Shown: piece after piece, positions 34,263-43,228 of the stretch
How the letters are laid out: each line of letters opens with the position of its first letter
How positions within the stretch are numbered: the first letter of the stretch is position 1
Assembly (NCBI RefSeq): GCF_004348525.1
Contig: NZ_SMKG01000004.1
Location: forward strand, 57,031 to 121,030
Source of the DNA: Micromonospora sp. 15K316
GTDB lineage: Bacteria > Actinomycetota > Actinomycetes > Mycobacteriales > Micromonosporaceae
Direction: 5' to 3'
DNA: 64,000 nucleotides
Made by a program: the position numbers and the translations under genes
Notes under the pieces: model-generated
The model's database searches: none
What the model saw: only the letters and a program-made list of their open reading frames with translations
What the model was told of the DNA's origin: nothing

Positions 34263-36263
34263 TCACCGCTCGCCGCGCCGGTTCACCCGACGGTTGACCG
34301 CGAGCAGGTACTCCTTCCGGTCGGTCGGGTTCGGGTCGCCGTGCGGCCGCCGGGGCGGCTCGCCCCGGACCGGCCGGTGGTGGTCGAAGGTGGACTCGAA
34401 GATCCCCTCGCCCCGGGTCAGCGCGGGCAGCCGGCGCTCCACGGCGTGCACCTGCCGCGCCGGCACCATGCCCACCACGACGACCGGGCCGCCCTGCGCC
34501 ACCGTACGGTGCGGCACCGCGTCCAGCCGGGCGAGCACCGGCAGGACGGCGGCGAGGACGTCGCCCGGGATCTCCAGCCGGAACCGGTGCACCGGTTCCT
34601 CGACCCGGGTGCCGGCCGCCCGCAACGCCGCCATCAGCACGAGCGGGGTCAGGTTGCGGAAGTCGCCGGCCGTGCTGGACATGCTCTTGTCGAACGTGCC
34701 GTGCGAGTGGCTCTGCCGCGCCCAGTAACCGGCGTGCGTCATGGTTACGACACAGTCGAGGACCTGCCAGCCGTACGGTCCCTGGCGCAGCGTCTCCCGC
34801 ACGGTCTCCTCGACCGCGGTGAAGAAGGCCGGTGGCATCGACCCGGGTTCGACGCCGAGCCGGAACACGATCCCGCCGCCGGGGTCACCCGGCGCCACCC
34901 GCAGCCCCACCGTGGCCAGGAACGGGTTCGGATCCACGCCGATCAGCTCGACAGCCGCACCCGTGCCGAGCAGCCGTTCGACGTGCACCGTCGTCGTCTC
35001 CCGGAACGTGACCGCCAGCCCGTACTCCTCGGCGAGCGTCGCCTCGATGACCTCCTTCTGCACCTCGCCGTAGAGCGACACGGTGATCTCCCGCCGGGCC
35101 GCGTCCCGCCGGACGTCGATCAGCGGGTCCTGCTCGGCGAGGTCGCTGAGCGCGGCGTACAGGGCGGCCTGGTCCGGACGGTGCTCGGGCACCACGATCG
35201 TCTCCAGGCTGGGCGGGGCGAAGTGCCGGGCCGGTCGACCGGCGCGGGCGACGCCGACCGGATCGCCGATCCGGACGTCGCCGACGCCGTGCAGCAGCGC
35301 GATTCGTCCGCCGCCGACGGCGTCGACACGTACCGCCGAACCGTTGGCGAAGACCTGGATGCCGGTCACCGTGGCGACCCGCTCACCCACGGGCAGCCGG
35401 TCGCGGAGCCGCACGGTGCCGCCGAACATCCGCACGTAGGCGACCTTCTCCCCGGTCGGGGTCCGCTCGACCTTGAACACGGTGCCCGACGCCGGGGCGT
35501 CCGCGTCGGGCTCGGCCACCGGCAGCAGCTCGGTGAGGCCGCCGATCAGGGCCGCCACCCCCGCCCCGGTGATCGCGGAGCCGGCGAGGACCGGGTACAC
35601 GAGCGCTCGCCGGCTCTGCTCCACGAGCGCGGCCCGCAGCCGTGGACCGGTGACGCGGTGCTCGTCCTGGACGTACTCGGCCAGCAGCCGGTCGTCGCGC
35701 GCGCTCAGCAGGTCGAGCAGCTGCCGGACGAACCGGGGATCCCGGTCGAGGTGAGGGACGAAGTCAGCCCGGCGGCTGCCCGCCGCCCGCACGTGGCCCG
35801 TCGCCACCACCGACGGTGTCAGCCGGTCCGCGATGTCCCGCAACACCCGGTCGGGGTCGGCGCCGGACCGGTCGATCTTGTTGATGAAGAGCAGGGTCGG
35901 CAGGCGCAGGCGCTGGAGCGTACGCATCAGCACCCGGGTCTGCGCCTGGACTCCCTCGACGGCGGAGACCACGAGCACCACACCGTCGAGCAGGTCGACG
36001 ACCCGCTCCACCTCGGCGATGAAGTCCGGGTGGCCAGGCGTGTCGATGAGGTTGACCGTCACGCCGTCGACGACGAACGAGACGACCGCGGAACGGATGG
36101 TGATCCCCCGCCGCCGCTCCAGCGCCAGGCTGTCGGTACGGGTCGTGCCGTCGTCCACGCTGCCGGGCTCGTCGATGACGCCGACGGCGTGCAGCAGACG
36201 TTCGGTCAGGCTGGTCTTGCCGGCGTCAACATGCGCCAGGATCCCGACGTTGAGAGTTGTCAC
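34263..36263 (-). CDS. Tetracycline-type ribosomal protection GTPase (TetM/OtrA-like)
   Basis: A 666-aa translation GTPase related to EF-G. G1 is AHVDAGKTSL, G2 RGITIRSA, G3 DTPGHPDF, G4 NKIDRSG; domain II and the EF-G-like domains III-V follow, ending around SHSHGTFDKSMSSTAGDFRNL. Motif spacing and length fit ribosomal protection proteins, which displace tetracycline from the 30S A site, better than EF-G (about 700 aa). Whether it confers resistance cannot be told from sequence; chromosomal OtrA-like genes are frequent in actinomycetes. The start is GTG 36263, inside an upstream leader ORF and 11 nt after AAGGA, which suggests translational control. Confidence 0.85.
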   Translation of the reverse strand: MTTLNVGILAHVDAGKTSLTERLLHAVGVIDEPGSVDDGTTRTDSLALERRRGITIRSAVVSFVVDGVTVNLIDTPGHPDFIAEVERVVDLLDGVVLVVSAVEGVQAQTRVLMRTLQRLRLPTLLFINKIDRSGADPDRVLRDIADRLTPSVVATGHVRAAGSRRADFVPHLDRDPRFVRQLLDLLSARDDRLLAEYVQDEHRVTGPRLRAALVEQSRRALVYPVLAGSAITGAGVAALIGGLTELLPVAEPDADAPASGTVFKVERTPTGEKVAYVRMFGGTVRLRDRLPVGERVATVTGIQVFANGSAVRVDAVGGGRIALLHGVGDVRIGDPVGVARAGRPARHFAPPSLETIVVPEHRPDQAALYAALSDLAEQDPLIDVRRDAARREITVSLYGEVQKEVIEATLAEEYGLAVTFRETTTVHVERLLGTGAAVELIGVDPNPFLATVGLRVAPGDPGGGIVFRLGVEPGSMPPAFFTAVEETVRETLRQGPYGWQVLDCVVTMTHAGYWARQSHSHGTFDKSMSSTAGDFRNLTPLVLMAALRAAGTRVEEPVHRFRLEIPGDVLAAVLPVLARLDAVPHRTVAQGGPVVVVGMVPARQVHAVERRLPALTRGEGIFESTFDHHRPVRGEPPRRPHGDPNPTDRKEYLLAVNRRVNRRGER

Positions 36264-36327
36264 GAAGCGCCATGTCCTTCGGGTCGTTGAGCGTTCCCAG
36301 GTGGTTGGACATGAACGCAGCGCGCAT
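36226..36327 (-). CDS. 33-codon leader ORF overlapping the ribosomal protection gene
   Basis: ATG 36327 is preceded by a strong GAGAGGAAA site and opens a 33-codon frame (MRAAFMSNHLGTLNDPKDMA, continuing to a TGA at 36226-36228). The last 38 nt overlap the start of the GTPase in another frame. The leader site is stronger than that of the main gene. A regulatory hairpin sits just upstream. Leader peptides that sense stalled ribosomes are known for tet(M) and many ribosome-targeting resistance genes, so this is a plausible attenuator peptide. No homologous leader is recognised. Confidence 0.5.
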   Translation of the reverse strand: MRAAFMSNHLGTLNDPKDMALRDNSQRRDPGAC

Positions 36328-36344
36328 CTCGGTTTCCTCTCGAT

Positions 36345-36396
36345 CGGTTGCCCCTTGCCTGCCCAGTCGACCAGCAGCCGCCGGGGCGGGCAACCG
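36345..36396 (-). promoter_or_regulatory. Leader hairpin upstream of the leader ORF
   Basis: CGGTTGCCC at 36345-36353 and GGGCAACCG at 36388-36396 form a perfect 9-bp stem in the leftward RNA, with further GC pairing inside. The stem ends just before the leader ORF ribosome binding site. Confidence 0.45.
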
Positions 36397-36409
36397 AAAT
36401 AGCCACAGC

Positions 36410-36442
36410 TGAGACCCCGACCGGCGACCGGTCGGGGTCTCA
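36410..36442 (-). terminator. Terminator between glycosidase gene and ribosomal protection gene
   Basis: TGAGACCCCGACCGG and its exact complement (36428-36442) flank a CGA loop (15 bp), 34 nt after the glycosidase stop. Confidence 0.7.
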
Positions 36443-36475
36443 GTGCTCTGCTGGTGGATCAGCCCAGAACGGTCG

Positions 36476-37813
36476 TCAGGCCCCCTGGTCGTGCGGCACC
36501 GTGACGGTCACCGTGCAGCCGACCGGCCGGCCGATCTCGTCGTGCCCGGCGTACGTCAGGATGTAGACCCGGTCCCCGCCGTTGCCCGCCCGCTCCGCCC
36601 GGAGCCGGCCGGTGGTGTCGGGGGCTCCGGTGGTGAAGCCGTCGACGTCCGCGGGATCGCCGCCGGTCACGCCGGTGAGCGTGAACGCGTTCGGGCCGAG
36701 GACCCCGTCGGGCAGGTCCACGCGCACGGCGACGTCGACCAGCTCGTGGTTCGGCGGCCACAGCACCGGCCGGTCCACCGCGCAGTCCAGCTGCCGGGTG
36801 GGCAGCGGCTCCGGCAGGGTCGCGACGGCGTGCCCGATGGTCGCGGTGAGCCGGCCGCCCGCCTCGTAGTACATGTGCGCGGTGCGGCCGTCGAAGTAGA
36901 AGGTCGGGGCGGCCGAGCGGCCCAGGTCCGGGGCGGCGGCCATCGAGTCGTGCACGACGCCGAGGTGAATCTCCTGGTCGAAGTCCTCGCCGACGTCGAC
37001 CGCGTGCATGTTGCCGTCGGCGGCGTGGTAGATCACCAGGTTGCGGTCCTGCCAGCGCAGGAAGAAGGGGCCGGAGGCGTTCGCGCCCTCGTCGCCCTGC
37101 GGGGTGACCAGCGGCTCGGGTTGGATGGTCCAGGTGCGGGCGTCCGGCGAGACCGCCCAGCGGATCCGCCGGGCCACCGGGCCGGTCGGCCCGGGCGGCG
37201 CGGCGGTCGGGTTGTCCATGAAGACCATCAGGTAGCGGCTGCCCAGCCGGGGCACCGCCTGCTCGAACACCCGGGCGTACGAGGTCTCGCCGCCGGTGGT
37301 GGCGTCCCGGCTCACCGCCGTGCCGCCGTAGTCGAAGTGGATGCCGTCCGCGGAGGTGGCGTACCGGGTGATCGAGTTCTCGCCGTGGAAGTAGAGGAAG
37401 AGCTTGCCCTCGCCCTCGACCCAGACGGTGTGCGGTGAGGAGACGTGGCTGACCGTCGGGTAGTGCGGCAGCCAGGTGTTGCTGACCAGCGGGTTGGCCG
37501 CGTACTCGGTCCACGGGCCGTCGATCGAGTCGGCGTACGCCAGGGCGATCCCACCGGGACGCTCGTGCGGGGCGTAGTACAGGTAGTAGGTGCCGAGCGG
37601 GTTCGGGAAGTAGTCGGCGGCACGGATGACGCTCGGGAAGATGAACTCGTCGGTCGGGTTGTACGTCAGATCCGCCTTGTCGAAGGCGGTACCCACGTAG
37701 CTGAACCGCGGGAAGTCGATCCCGGAGTCGTCCGCGACCGCGGGCGTGCCGGCGACGGCGGCGACCAGCAGACCGGCGCCGACCGCGGCGGCCGTACGGC
37801 GTGTTCTCGTCAT
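36476..37813 (-). CDS. Secreted five-bladed beta-propeller glycosidase (GH43-like)
   Basis: A 445-aa exported protein. The signal peptide spans 1-27. A propeller region follows (about 35-330) with the repeating YYLYYAP, IALAYADSIDGPWTEY, LFLYFHGEN and IRWAVSPDARTW strands typical of GH43/GH62/GH130-type enzymes. The C-terminal 110 or so residues form an Ig-like module introduced by WPPNHELVDV. The exact family and the catalytic acids are not certain. ATG 37813 has AGAAGAGGA upstream. It is divergent from the LacI gene and shares its operator region, so it is probably the secreted enzyme feeding the importer of that operon. Confidence 0.75.
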   Translation of the reverse strand: MTRTRRTAAAVGAGLLVAAVAGTPAVADDSGIDFPRFSYVGTAFDKADLTYNPTDEFIFPSVIRAADYFPNPLGTYYLYYAPHERPGGIALAYADSIDGPWTEYAANPLVSNTWLPHYPTVSHVSSPHTVWVEGEGKLFLYFHGENSITRYATSADGIHFDYGGTAVSRDATTGGETSYARVFEQAVPRLGSRYLMVFMDNPTAAPPGPTGPVARRIRWAVSPDARTWTIQPEPLVTPQGDEGANASGPFFLRWQDRNLVIYHAADGNMHAVDVGEDFDQEIHLGVVHDSMAAAPDLGRSAAPTFYFDGRTAHMYYEAGGRLTATIGHAVATLPEPLPTRQLDCAVDRPVLWPPNHELVDVAVRVDLPDGVLGPNAFTLTGVTGGDPADVDGFTTGAPDTTGRLRAERAGNGGDRVYILTYAGHDEIGRPVGCTVTVTVPHDQGA

Positions 37814-38022
37814 GCGTCTTCCTCTTCTCGGGACGGGTCGGACACCGGCCGGTGCGGGCGGCCGGACGGGCGTGCCTGCCGGCGGCTTCCGGAGTGCGGA
37901 GCGGCCGGACGGGCACAGTGGACGGTCCGGGGTCGGCCCGGTCGTGAGGACCGGGACGTACAGTGACGCTCGGTGAGATCGGTGCAGCGAGGTTCGCCGG
38001 GTGACGGGGGCCATCCCGGCGC

Positions 38023-38038
38023 GCTAATACGTATTAGC
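38023..38038. promoter_or_regulatory. LacI-type operator O1
   Basis: GCTAATACGTATTAGC, a perfect 16-bp palindrome with a central CG, the hallmark of LacI-family sites. It lies just downstream of the predicted start of the leftward promoter, where a bound repressor would block the glycosidase gene. Confidence 0.8.
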
Positions 38039-38053
38039 AATCACGTTTCTCGA

Positions 38054-38083
38054 ATGTTGACCGCCAGCGGGCGCGACTGTCAA
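38054..38083 (-). promoter_or_regulatory. Leftward promoter for the glycosidase gene
   Basis: On the minus strand, perfect TTGACA (38083-38078), then an 18-nt spacer and CAACAT (38059-38054) as the best -10. Operator O1 starts about 16 nt after the -10. Confidence 0.45.
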
Positions 38084-38145
38084 GAGGTCCCGGCGAATCC
38101 GCCGGCACCGCGTCGCTGATCGGTCGCTCAATCGGTCACGATTCG

Positions 38146-38161
38146 GCTAATACGCATTACT
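38146..38161. promoter_or_regulatory. LacI-type operator O2
   Basis: GCTAATACGCATTACT matches O1 in the left half-site and the CG centre, with changes in the right half. It lies between the two -35 elements, a position suited to looping with O1 or O3. Confidence 0.65.
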
Positions 38162-38199
38162 CCTGCGGGTTCATCTCCGGGAAATCTGCGGTCAGCCCC

Positions 38200-38229
38200 T
38201 TGACACCCGACGGGTCGGGCCGCCAGAGT
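38200..38229 (+). promoter_or_regulatory. Rightward promoter for the lacI-led operon
   Basis: TTGACA at 38200-38205, an 18-nt spacer and CAGAGT at 38224-38229. Operator O3 begins 16 nt after the -10, mirroring the leftward side. Confidence 0.5.
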
Positions 38230-38245
38230 CCTCCCTACACCGAGC

Positions 38246-38261
38246 GCTAATGCGTATTAGC
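38246..38261. promoter_or_regulatory. LacI-type operator O3
   Basis: GCTAATGCGTATTAGC, nearly palindromic and extended by a flanking C and G. It lies 18 nt ahead of the LacI start codon, indicating autoregulation. Confidence 0.8.
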
Positions 38262-38279
38262 GCCGCTGGAAGGACTCCC

Positions 38280-39326
38280 GTGACCGCAACCCCGCGCCGC
38301 GTCACTCAACGTGACATCGCCCGACTGGCCGGCGTCAGCCAGGCGACGGTCTCCCTGGTGCTGAACAACCGCGCCGACGCCGACGTGCGGATCGCCCCGG
38401 AGACCCGGGACCGGGTGCTGCGCGCGATCGCCGAGACCGGCTACGCCGCCGACCCGGTCGCCCGCCGGCTCGCCTCCCGCTTCAACCGGATCATCGGCGT
38501 CTTCACCTACGAGCCCGCGTTCCCCAGCGGCAGCCGGGACTTCTTCCACCCATTCCTGCTCGGCATCGAGGAGTACGCCGAGCGGGTCGGCTGCGACCTG
38601 CTGCTGTTCACCAGCGCGCCCGTGGTCGACGGCCGACGACGCATCTTCCACCAGGACAACCGGCTGCGGCTGGCCGACGGCTGCCTCCTGCTCGGCCGCG
38701 AGATCGACGCCGACGAGCTGCACCGGCTCAACCGCGACGGCTACCCGTACGTGGCGGTCGGCCGGCGCGACGACGCCGCTGGGCCGGTGCCGTACGTCGG
38801 CGCCGACTACGCCAGCGCCGTCGGCCGGCTCGTCGAGCTGGCCCTCGCCCGTGGTCACCGGCGGCTGACCTACCTCAGCATGGGCATCGCCGCCGAGTCG
38901 TCCGAGGACCGCCGGCGCGGATACCTGGCGACCGCGTCGGCCGCGGAGAGTGCCCGGCACCGCCCGGCGACCGCCGCGGATGCCGAAGCCGTCCTCGACG
39001 ACCTGCTCGCCGACCGCAGCACCGTCGCCTTCGTCGAGGACTTCGCCACCGCCGTGGCGCTCGAACAGGCCGCCCGGCGGCGTGGGCTCTCGGTGCCCGG
39101 CGACCTGTCGCTGCTGACCCTGGGCGACCCGACCGTCCCCGTCCCGACCGACCTCGCCTTCACCGGGTTCCGCATCCCCCGCGAGGAGATGGGCCGGCAG
39201 GCGGTCGAGGTGCTCACCCGGGTCATCGACGGCAGCGCCAGCGGCGTCCAGCAGCGGCTGCTCCCCTGCGAGCTCGTCGAGGGGGCCACCCTCGGCGCCC
39301 CTGAACCGGCGGTCGGCCGCTCCTGA
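38280..39326 (+). CDS. LacI-family transcriptional repressor
   Basis: A 348-aa regulator. The N-terminal headpiece TQRDIARLAGVSQATVSLVL is followed by the hinge region (VARRLASRF) and a periplasmic-binding-protein-like ligand domain. GTG 38280 lies 5 nt after GGAAGGA; the longer frame upstream would start inside operator O3. Three matching operators in the divergent promoter region, one overlapping its own leader, show that it controls itself, the downstream operon and the leftward glycosidase. The inducer is presumably a sugar imported by the neighbouring transporter. Confidence 0.92.
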   Translation: MTATPRRVTQRDIARLAGVSQATVSLVLNNRADADVRIAPETRDRVLRAIAETGYAADPVARRLASRFNRIIGVFTYEPAFPSGSRDFFHPFLLGIEEYAERVGCDLLLFTSAPVVDGRRRIFHQDNRLRLADGCLLLGREIDADELHRLNRDGYPYVAVGRRDDAAGPVPYVGADYASAVGRLVELALARGHRRLTYLSMGIAAESSEDRRRGYLATASAAESARHRPATAADAEAVLDDLLADRSTVAFVEDFATAVALEQAARRRGLSVPGDLSLLTLGDPTVPVPTDLAFTGFRIPREEMGRQAVEVLTRVIDGSASGVQQRLLPCELVEGATLGAPEPAVGRS

Positions 39327-39355
39327 GCGGCGACCGCGCAACCGGAAGGAAGCAA

Positions 39356-40960
39356 GTGGTACAGATGCGTGCGGACGTCCTCGTCGTGGGTGGCGGGCTG
39401 GGCGGCGTCGCGGCGGCCCTCGCGGCGGCCCGCGCCGGGCGGTCGGTCATCCTGACCGAGGAGTTCGACTGGCTCGGCGGGCAGCTCACCAGCCAGGCCG
39501 TCCCCCCGGACGAACACTCCTGGATCGAGCAGTTCGGCGCCACCGCGAGCTACCGGGCGCTGCGCAACGGCATCCGGGACTACTACCGCCGGCACTACCC
39601 GCTGACCGAGCGCTCCCGCGCCTGGACCGACCTCAACCCGGGCGCCGGCTGGGTCAGCCGACTCTGCCACGAGCCCCGGGTCGCCGTCGCCGTCCTGGAG
39701 GGCATGCTCGCCCCCTACCGGGGCGCGGGCCGGCTCACCGTGCTCCAGCCGTACCGGCCGGTCGCGGTGGCGACCGACGGGGACCGGGTGGTCGGGGTCA
39801 CGGTGGCGCACCGCGACCGGGACGAGCACATCGACCTCACCGCGCCGTACGTGCTGGACGCCACCGAAGCCGGTGACCTGCTGCCGCTCTCCGGCACCGA
39901 GTACGTGACCGGCTTCGAGTCGCAGACACAGACCGGCGAGCCCAGCGCCCCCGCCGAGGCGCAGCCGATGAACATGCAGGCCGTCTCGGTCTGCTTCGCC
40001 ATCGACCACGTCGACGGCGACCACACCATCGACCGCCCGGCCGGCTACGACTTCTGGCGCGACTACAAGCCCGACTTCTGGGGCGACCGGCTGCTCTCCT
40101 GGCGCTCCCCCCACCCGCGCACCCTGGAGATCGTCGAGCGCAGCTTCACCCCCAACCCGGACGACGACCCGCTCGCCGTCAACGCCGACCAGCGACTCAA
40201 CCCCGGCGACGGCAACCTGTGGACGTTCCGGCGCATCGCCGCCCGGCGCAACTTCACCACCGGGGCGTACGGCAGCGACATCACCCTGGTGAACTGGCCC
40301 ATGATCGACTACTTCGAGGGGCCGGTCATCGACGTGCCGAACGCGTCCTGGCACCTGGCCAAGGCGCGGGAGCTCTCCCTCTCGGTCCTGTACTGGCTGC
40401 AGACCGAGGCGCCTCGACCGGACGGCGGCACGGGCTTCCCGGGGCTGCGCCTGCGTGGCGACGTGACCGGCAGCCGGGACGGGCTGGCGCAGGCCCCGTA
40501 CATCCGCGAGTCGCGCCGCATCCGCGCCGAGTACACGGTGGCCGAGCAGGACCTGTCCCTCGCGGTACGCGGCGAGCGCGGCGCCGTGCACTACCCGGAC
40601 TCGGTCGGCGTCGGCATGTACCGCATCGACCTGCACCCGTCCACCGGCGGCGACAACTACATCGACGTGGGCTCCTGCCCATTCGAGATCCCGCTCGGCG
40701 CGCTGATTCCGCAACGGGTGGAGAACCTGCTGCCCGCCGGCAAGAACATCGGCACCACGCACATCACCAACGGCAGCTACCGGCTGCACCCGGTCGAGTG
40801 GAACGTCGGCGAGGTCGCCGGGCTGCTCGCCGACTTCTGTCTGGCACGGGGCGAGTCCCCGCGCGCGGTCCGCAGCACCCCCCGCCTGCTGGCCGACTTC
40901 CAGGACCGCATCTCGGCGGCCGGCGTGGAGCTGCGCTGGCCGACGATCGCGGGCTACTGA
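39356..40960 (+). CDS. FAD-dependent oxidoreductase (FAD_oxidored family)
   Basis: A 534-aa flavoprotein. The N-terminal FAD site is VLVVGGGLGGVAAALAAARAG, followed by LTEEFDWLGGQLTSQ and VLDATEAGDLLPL, typical of the FAD-dependent oxidoreductase group often found in carbohydrate gene clusters. There is no signal peptide. GTG 39356 has GGAAGGAAG upstream. It is the second gene of the LacI operon, ahead of the importer. The presence of a flavoenzyme inside a sugar operon suggests oxidation of the imported sugar or aglycone; the substrate is unknown. Confidence 0.85.
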   Translation: MVQMRADVLVVGGGLGGVAAALAAARAGRSVILTEEFDWLGGQLTSQAVPPDEHSWIEQFGATASYRALRNGIRDYYRRHYPLTERSRAWTDLNPGAGWVSRLCHEPRVAVAVLEGMLAPYRGAGRLTVLQPYRPVAVATDGDRVVGVTVAHRDRDEHIDLTAPYVLDATEAGDLLPLSGTEYVTGFESQTQTGEPSAPAEAQPMNMQAVSVCFAIDHVDGDHTIDRPAGYDFWRDYKPDFWGDRLLSWRSPHPRTLEIVERSFTPNPDDDPLAVNADQRLNPGDGNLWTFRRIAARRNFTTGAYGSDITLVNWPMIDYFEGPVIDVPNASWHLAKARELSLSVLYWLQTEAPRPDGGTGFPGLRLRGDVTGSRDGLAQAPYIRESRRIRAEYTVAEQDLSLAVRGERGAVHYPDSVGVGMYRIDLHPSTGGDNYIDVGSCPFEIPLGALIPQRVENLLPAGKNIGTTHITNGSYRLHPVEWNVGEVAGLLADFCLARGESPRAVRSTPRLLADFQDRISAAGVELRWPTIAGY

Positions 40961-40983
40961 CAACCCCCGGTGAGGAGATGATC

Positions 40984-42264
40984 GTGAAAACAGGAAAGGG
41001 ACTGCGGTTCACCGCGGCGGGCCTGGCCGGCGTGCTGGCGCTCTCCGCCTGCGGCGGTGGCGACGAGGGCTCCGACGGCCCGGCCAACCTCCGGATGACG
41101 GTCTGGTCGGCCAATGAGGCGCACCTGAAGCTGCTCAACGAGATCGCCGACGAGTACCGCAAGAACCACCCCGACGTCAGCGCCATCACCTTCGACCCGC
41201 TGCCGTTCGAGAACTACACCACCACGCTGACCACCCAGATCGCCGGCGGCAACGCCCCCGACCTGGCCTGGATCTTCGAGAACTCCGCCCCCGACTTCGT
41301 CTCCTCCGGGGCCCTGCTGCCGCTGGACGACACCCTCAAGAAGGCCGAGGGCTACCAGTACGACGACATCTCCCCCGCCACCCTCAAGCTCTGGCAGGAC
41401 GGCGGGAAGCTCTACGCCTACCCCTTCTCCACCTCGCCGTTCGGCGTCTTCGTCAACACCGACCTGCTGAAGCAGGCCGGGCAGAAGACCCCGGCCGAGC
41501 TGATCGCCGCCGGCCAGTGGACGTGGGACGCGGCGCTCGCCGCCGCCGGCGCCACCCAGCGGACGACCGGCAAGGCCGGCCTGGTCATCCGCGACTTCGA
41601 CTACAAGGGCTGGGACAACCTCTCCACCTTCTGGACCGGTTGGGGCGCCCAGGCGTGGAGCGCGGACGGCAAGTCCTGCGGCTTCGCCGCCCCCGAGATG
41701 GTCGACGCGATGACCGCCCTGCACAAGGCGATCTTCACCGACAAGGCGCTGCCCGGCCCGGGCACCACTGCCGACTTCTTCGCCGGGGACGCGGCGATGA
41801 CGGTCACCCAGATCTCCCGCGCCTCCTTGCTCAAGGAGGACGGCTTCGGCTGGGACCTGGCTCCGTTGCCCGCCGGCCCGAAGGGCGACTACGCGGTGGT
41901 CGGCCAGGCCGGCATCGGCGTGCTGAAGAGGAGCAAGCACGCGGACGCGGCGGCGGACTTCCTCGCCTTCCTCACCAACCCCGGCAACTCGGAGAAGCTC
42001 GCCCAGTTCTTCCCGCCGCCGCGGCAGTCGCAGCTCACCGCGGAGACGCTCGCGAAGACGAATCCGAAGCTCAAGCCGGAGCAGTTGCAGAAGGTGGTCA
42101 TCGACGGCATCACCACCGGCGTGGTGAAGCCCAACCACGCGGGGCAGGCCGAGCTGAGCCAGCAGGTGCGCGCCGGCCTCGACCCGCTGTGGAAGCCGGA
42201 CGCGGACGTGAAGGCCGTCCTGGACGGCGTCTGCGCCAAGATCCAGCCGCTGCTGGCGAAGTAA
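40984..42264 (+). CDS. Sugar-binding lipoprotein of ABC importer
   Basis: A 426-aa family 1 solute-binding protein. The signal peptide ends in the lipobox LALSAC, with lipidation expected on the Cys before GGGDEG. Typical cleft segments are LRMTVWSANEAHLKLLNE, IAGGNAPDLAWIFEN and TDFFAGDAAMTVTQISR-like stretches. I chose GTG 40984 because GAGGAG (40972-40977) is 6 nt upstream; ATG 40978 directly abuts that site. It is the third gene of the LacI operon. Confidence 0.9.
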   Translation: MKTGKGLRFTAAGLAGVLALSACGGGDEGSDGPANLRMTVWSANEAHLKLLNEIADEYRKNHPDVSAITFDPLPFENYTTTLTTQIAGGNAPDLAWIFENSAPDFVSSGALLPLDDTLKKAEGYQYDDISPATLKLWQDGGKLYAYPFSTSPFGVFVNTDLLKQAGQKTPAELIAAGQWTWDAALAAAGATQRTTGKAGLVIRDFDYKGWDNLSTFWTGWGAQAWSADGKSCGFAAPEMVDAMTALHKAIFTDKALPGPGTTADFFAGDAAMTVTQISRASLLKEDGFGWDLAPLPAGPKGDYAVVGQAGIGVLKRSKHADAAADFLAFLTNPGNSEKLAQFFPPPRQSQLTAETLAKTNPKLKPEQLQKVVIDGITTGVVKPNHAGQAELSQQVRAGLDPLWKPDADVKAVLDGVCAKIQPLLAK

Positions 42265-42277
42265 GGGCAGCCGGACC

Positions 42278-43228
42278 ATGTCCCAGACGGACATCCGGGT
42301 GGGCGGGGCGCAGGCCCCGCCCACCCCGGGCCACACGTCGCGCCCGTGGTGGACCAGCCGCCGCCGCGACCAGCTCGCCGGTTACCTGTTCATCGCCCCG
42401 CAGCTGCTGGGCAGCCTGCTCTTCGTCCTCCTGCCGCTGGTGCTGGTCGTCTGGTACAGCCTGCACGAGTGGAACGTCCTCGCCGGCACCTTCGACTTCG
42501 TGGGCGCCGACAACTACACGGCGCTGGCCGACGACCCCAACCTCGGCCCGGTGCTGCGCGCCACCGGCCTCTTCTCCGTCGGCCTCGTGGTGTTCAACCT
42601 CGCCCTGGCGCTGCTGCTCGCCGTCCTGCTCAACCAGAAGCTGCGCGGCACCACCGTCTTCCGCACCATCTTCTTCTCCCCGGTGGTCGTCTCGCTGGTC
42701 GCCTGGACCATCGTCTGGGGCTTCCTGTTGCAGGACAACGGCGGCGTCAACGGCCTGCTCGACACCATCGGCGTGGACGGACCGAACTGGTTGCGCGGCG
42801 AGGGCAGCGCCATGCTCTCCGTGATCGTCGTGCAGGTGTTCAAGAACGTCGGCCTGAACATGGTGCTCTTCCTGGCCGCCATGCAGGGCGTACCCGCCGA
42901 GCTGTACGAGGCCGCCGAGGTCGACGGCGCCAGCCGGATGCGGCAGTTCTGGCGGATCACCGTGCCGCTGATCAGCCCGACGATCCTGCTCACCTCGATC
43001 ATCACCGTGGTCGGCTCGTTGCAGGTCTTCGCCCAGATCGCGGTACTCACCCAGGGCGGGCCGGGCACCTCCACCACCGTGCTCGTCTACTACCTGTACC
43101 AGCAGGCGTTCCAGTTCCATCACTTCGGCTACGGCGCGACCCTGTCGATCCTGCTCTTCGGCATCGTCCTCGCGCTCACCGTGCTGCAGTGGCAGATGCG
43201 CAAGAGGTGGGTCTTCCATGAGTCGTGA
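42278..43228 (+). CDS. Sugar ABC permease (MalF type)
   Basis: A 316-aa permease with an N-terminal cytoplasmic tail, six helices and the EAA loop (YEAAEVDGASRMRQFWRITVPLISP). It starts 13 nt after the binding-protein gene. The operon has no ATPase, so the importer probably borrows a shared MsmK-type ATPase; the one encoded at 21348-22358 is a candidate. Confidence 0.92.
   Translation: MSQTDIRVGGAQAPPTPGHTSRPWWTSRRRDQLAGYLFIAPQLLGSLLFVLLPLVLVVWYSLHEWNVLAGTFDFVGADNYTALADDPNLGPVLRATGLFSVGLVVFNLALALLLAVLLNQKLRGTTVFRTIFFSPVVVSLVAWTIVWGFLLQDNGGVNGLLDTIGVDGPNWLRGEGSAMLSVIVVQVFKNVGLNMVLFLAAMQGVPAELYEAAEVDGASRMRQFWRITVPLISPTILLTSIITVVGSLQVFAQIAVLTQGGPGTSTTVLVYYLYQQAFQFHHFGYGATLSILLFGIVLALTVLQWQMRKRWVFHES

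Noticed and set aside
33299..36327. A defence island (SLATT effector plus neighbours)
   Set aside because: No nucleotidyltransferase, SLOG, TIR, nuclease or helicase gene lies nearby. The neighbours are a ribosomal protection GTPase and a peptidase.
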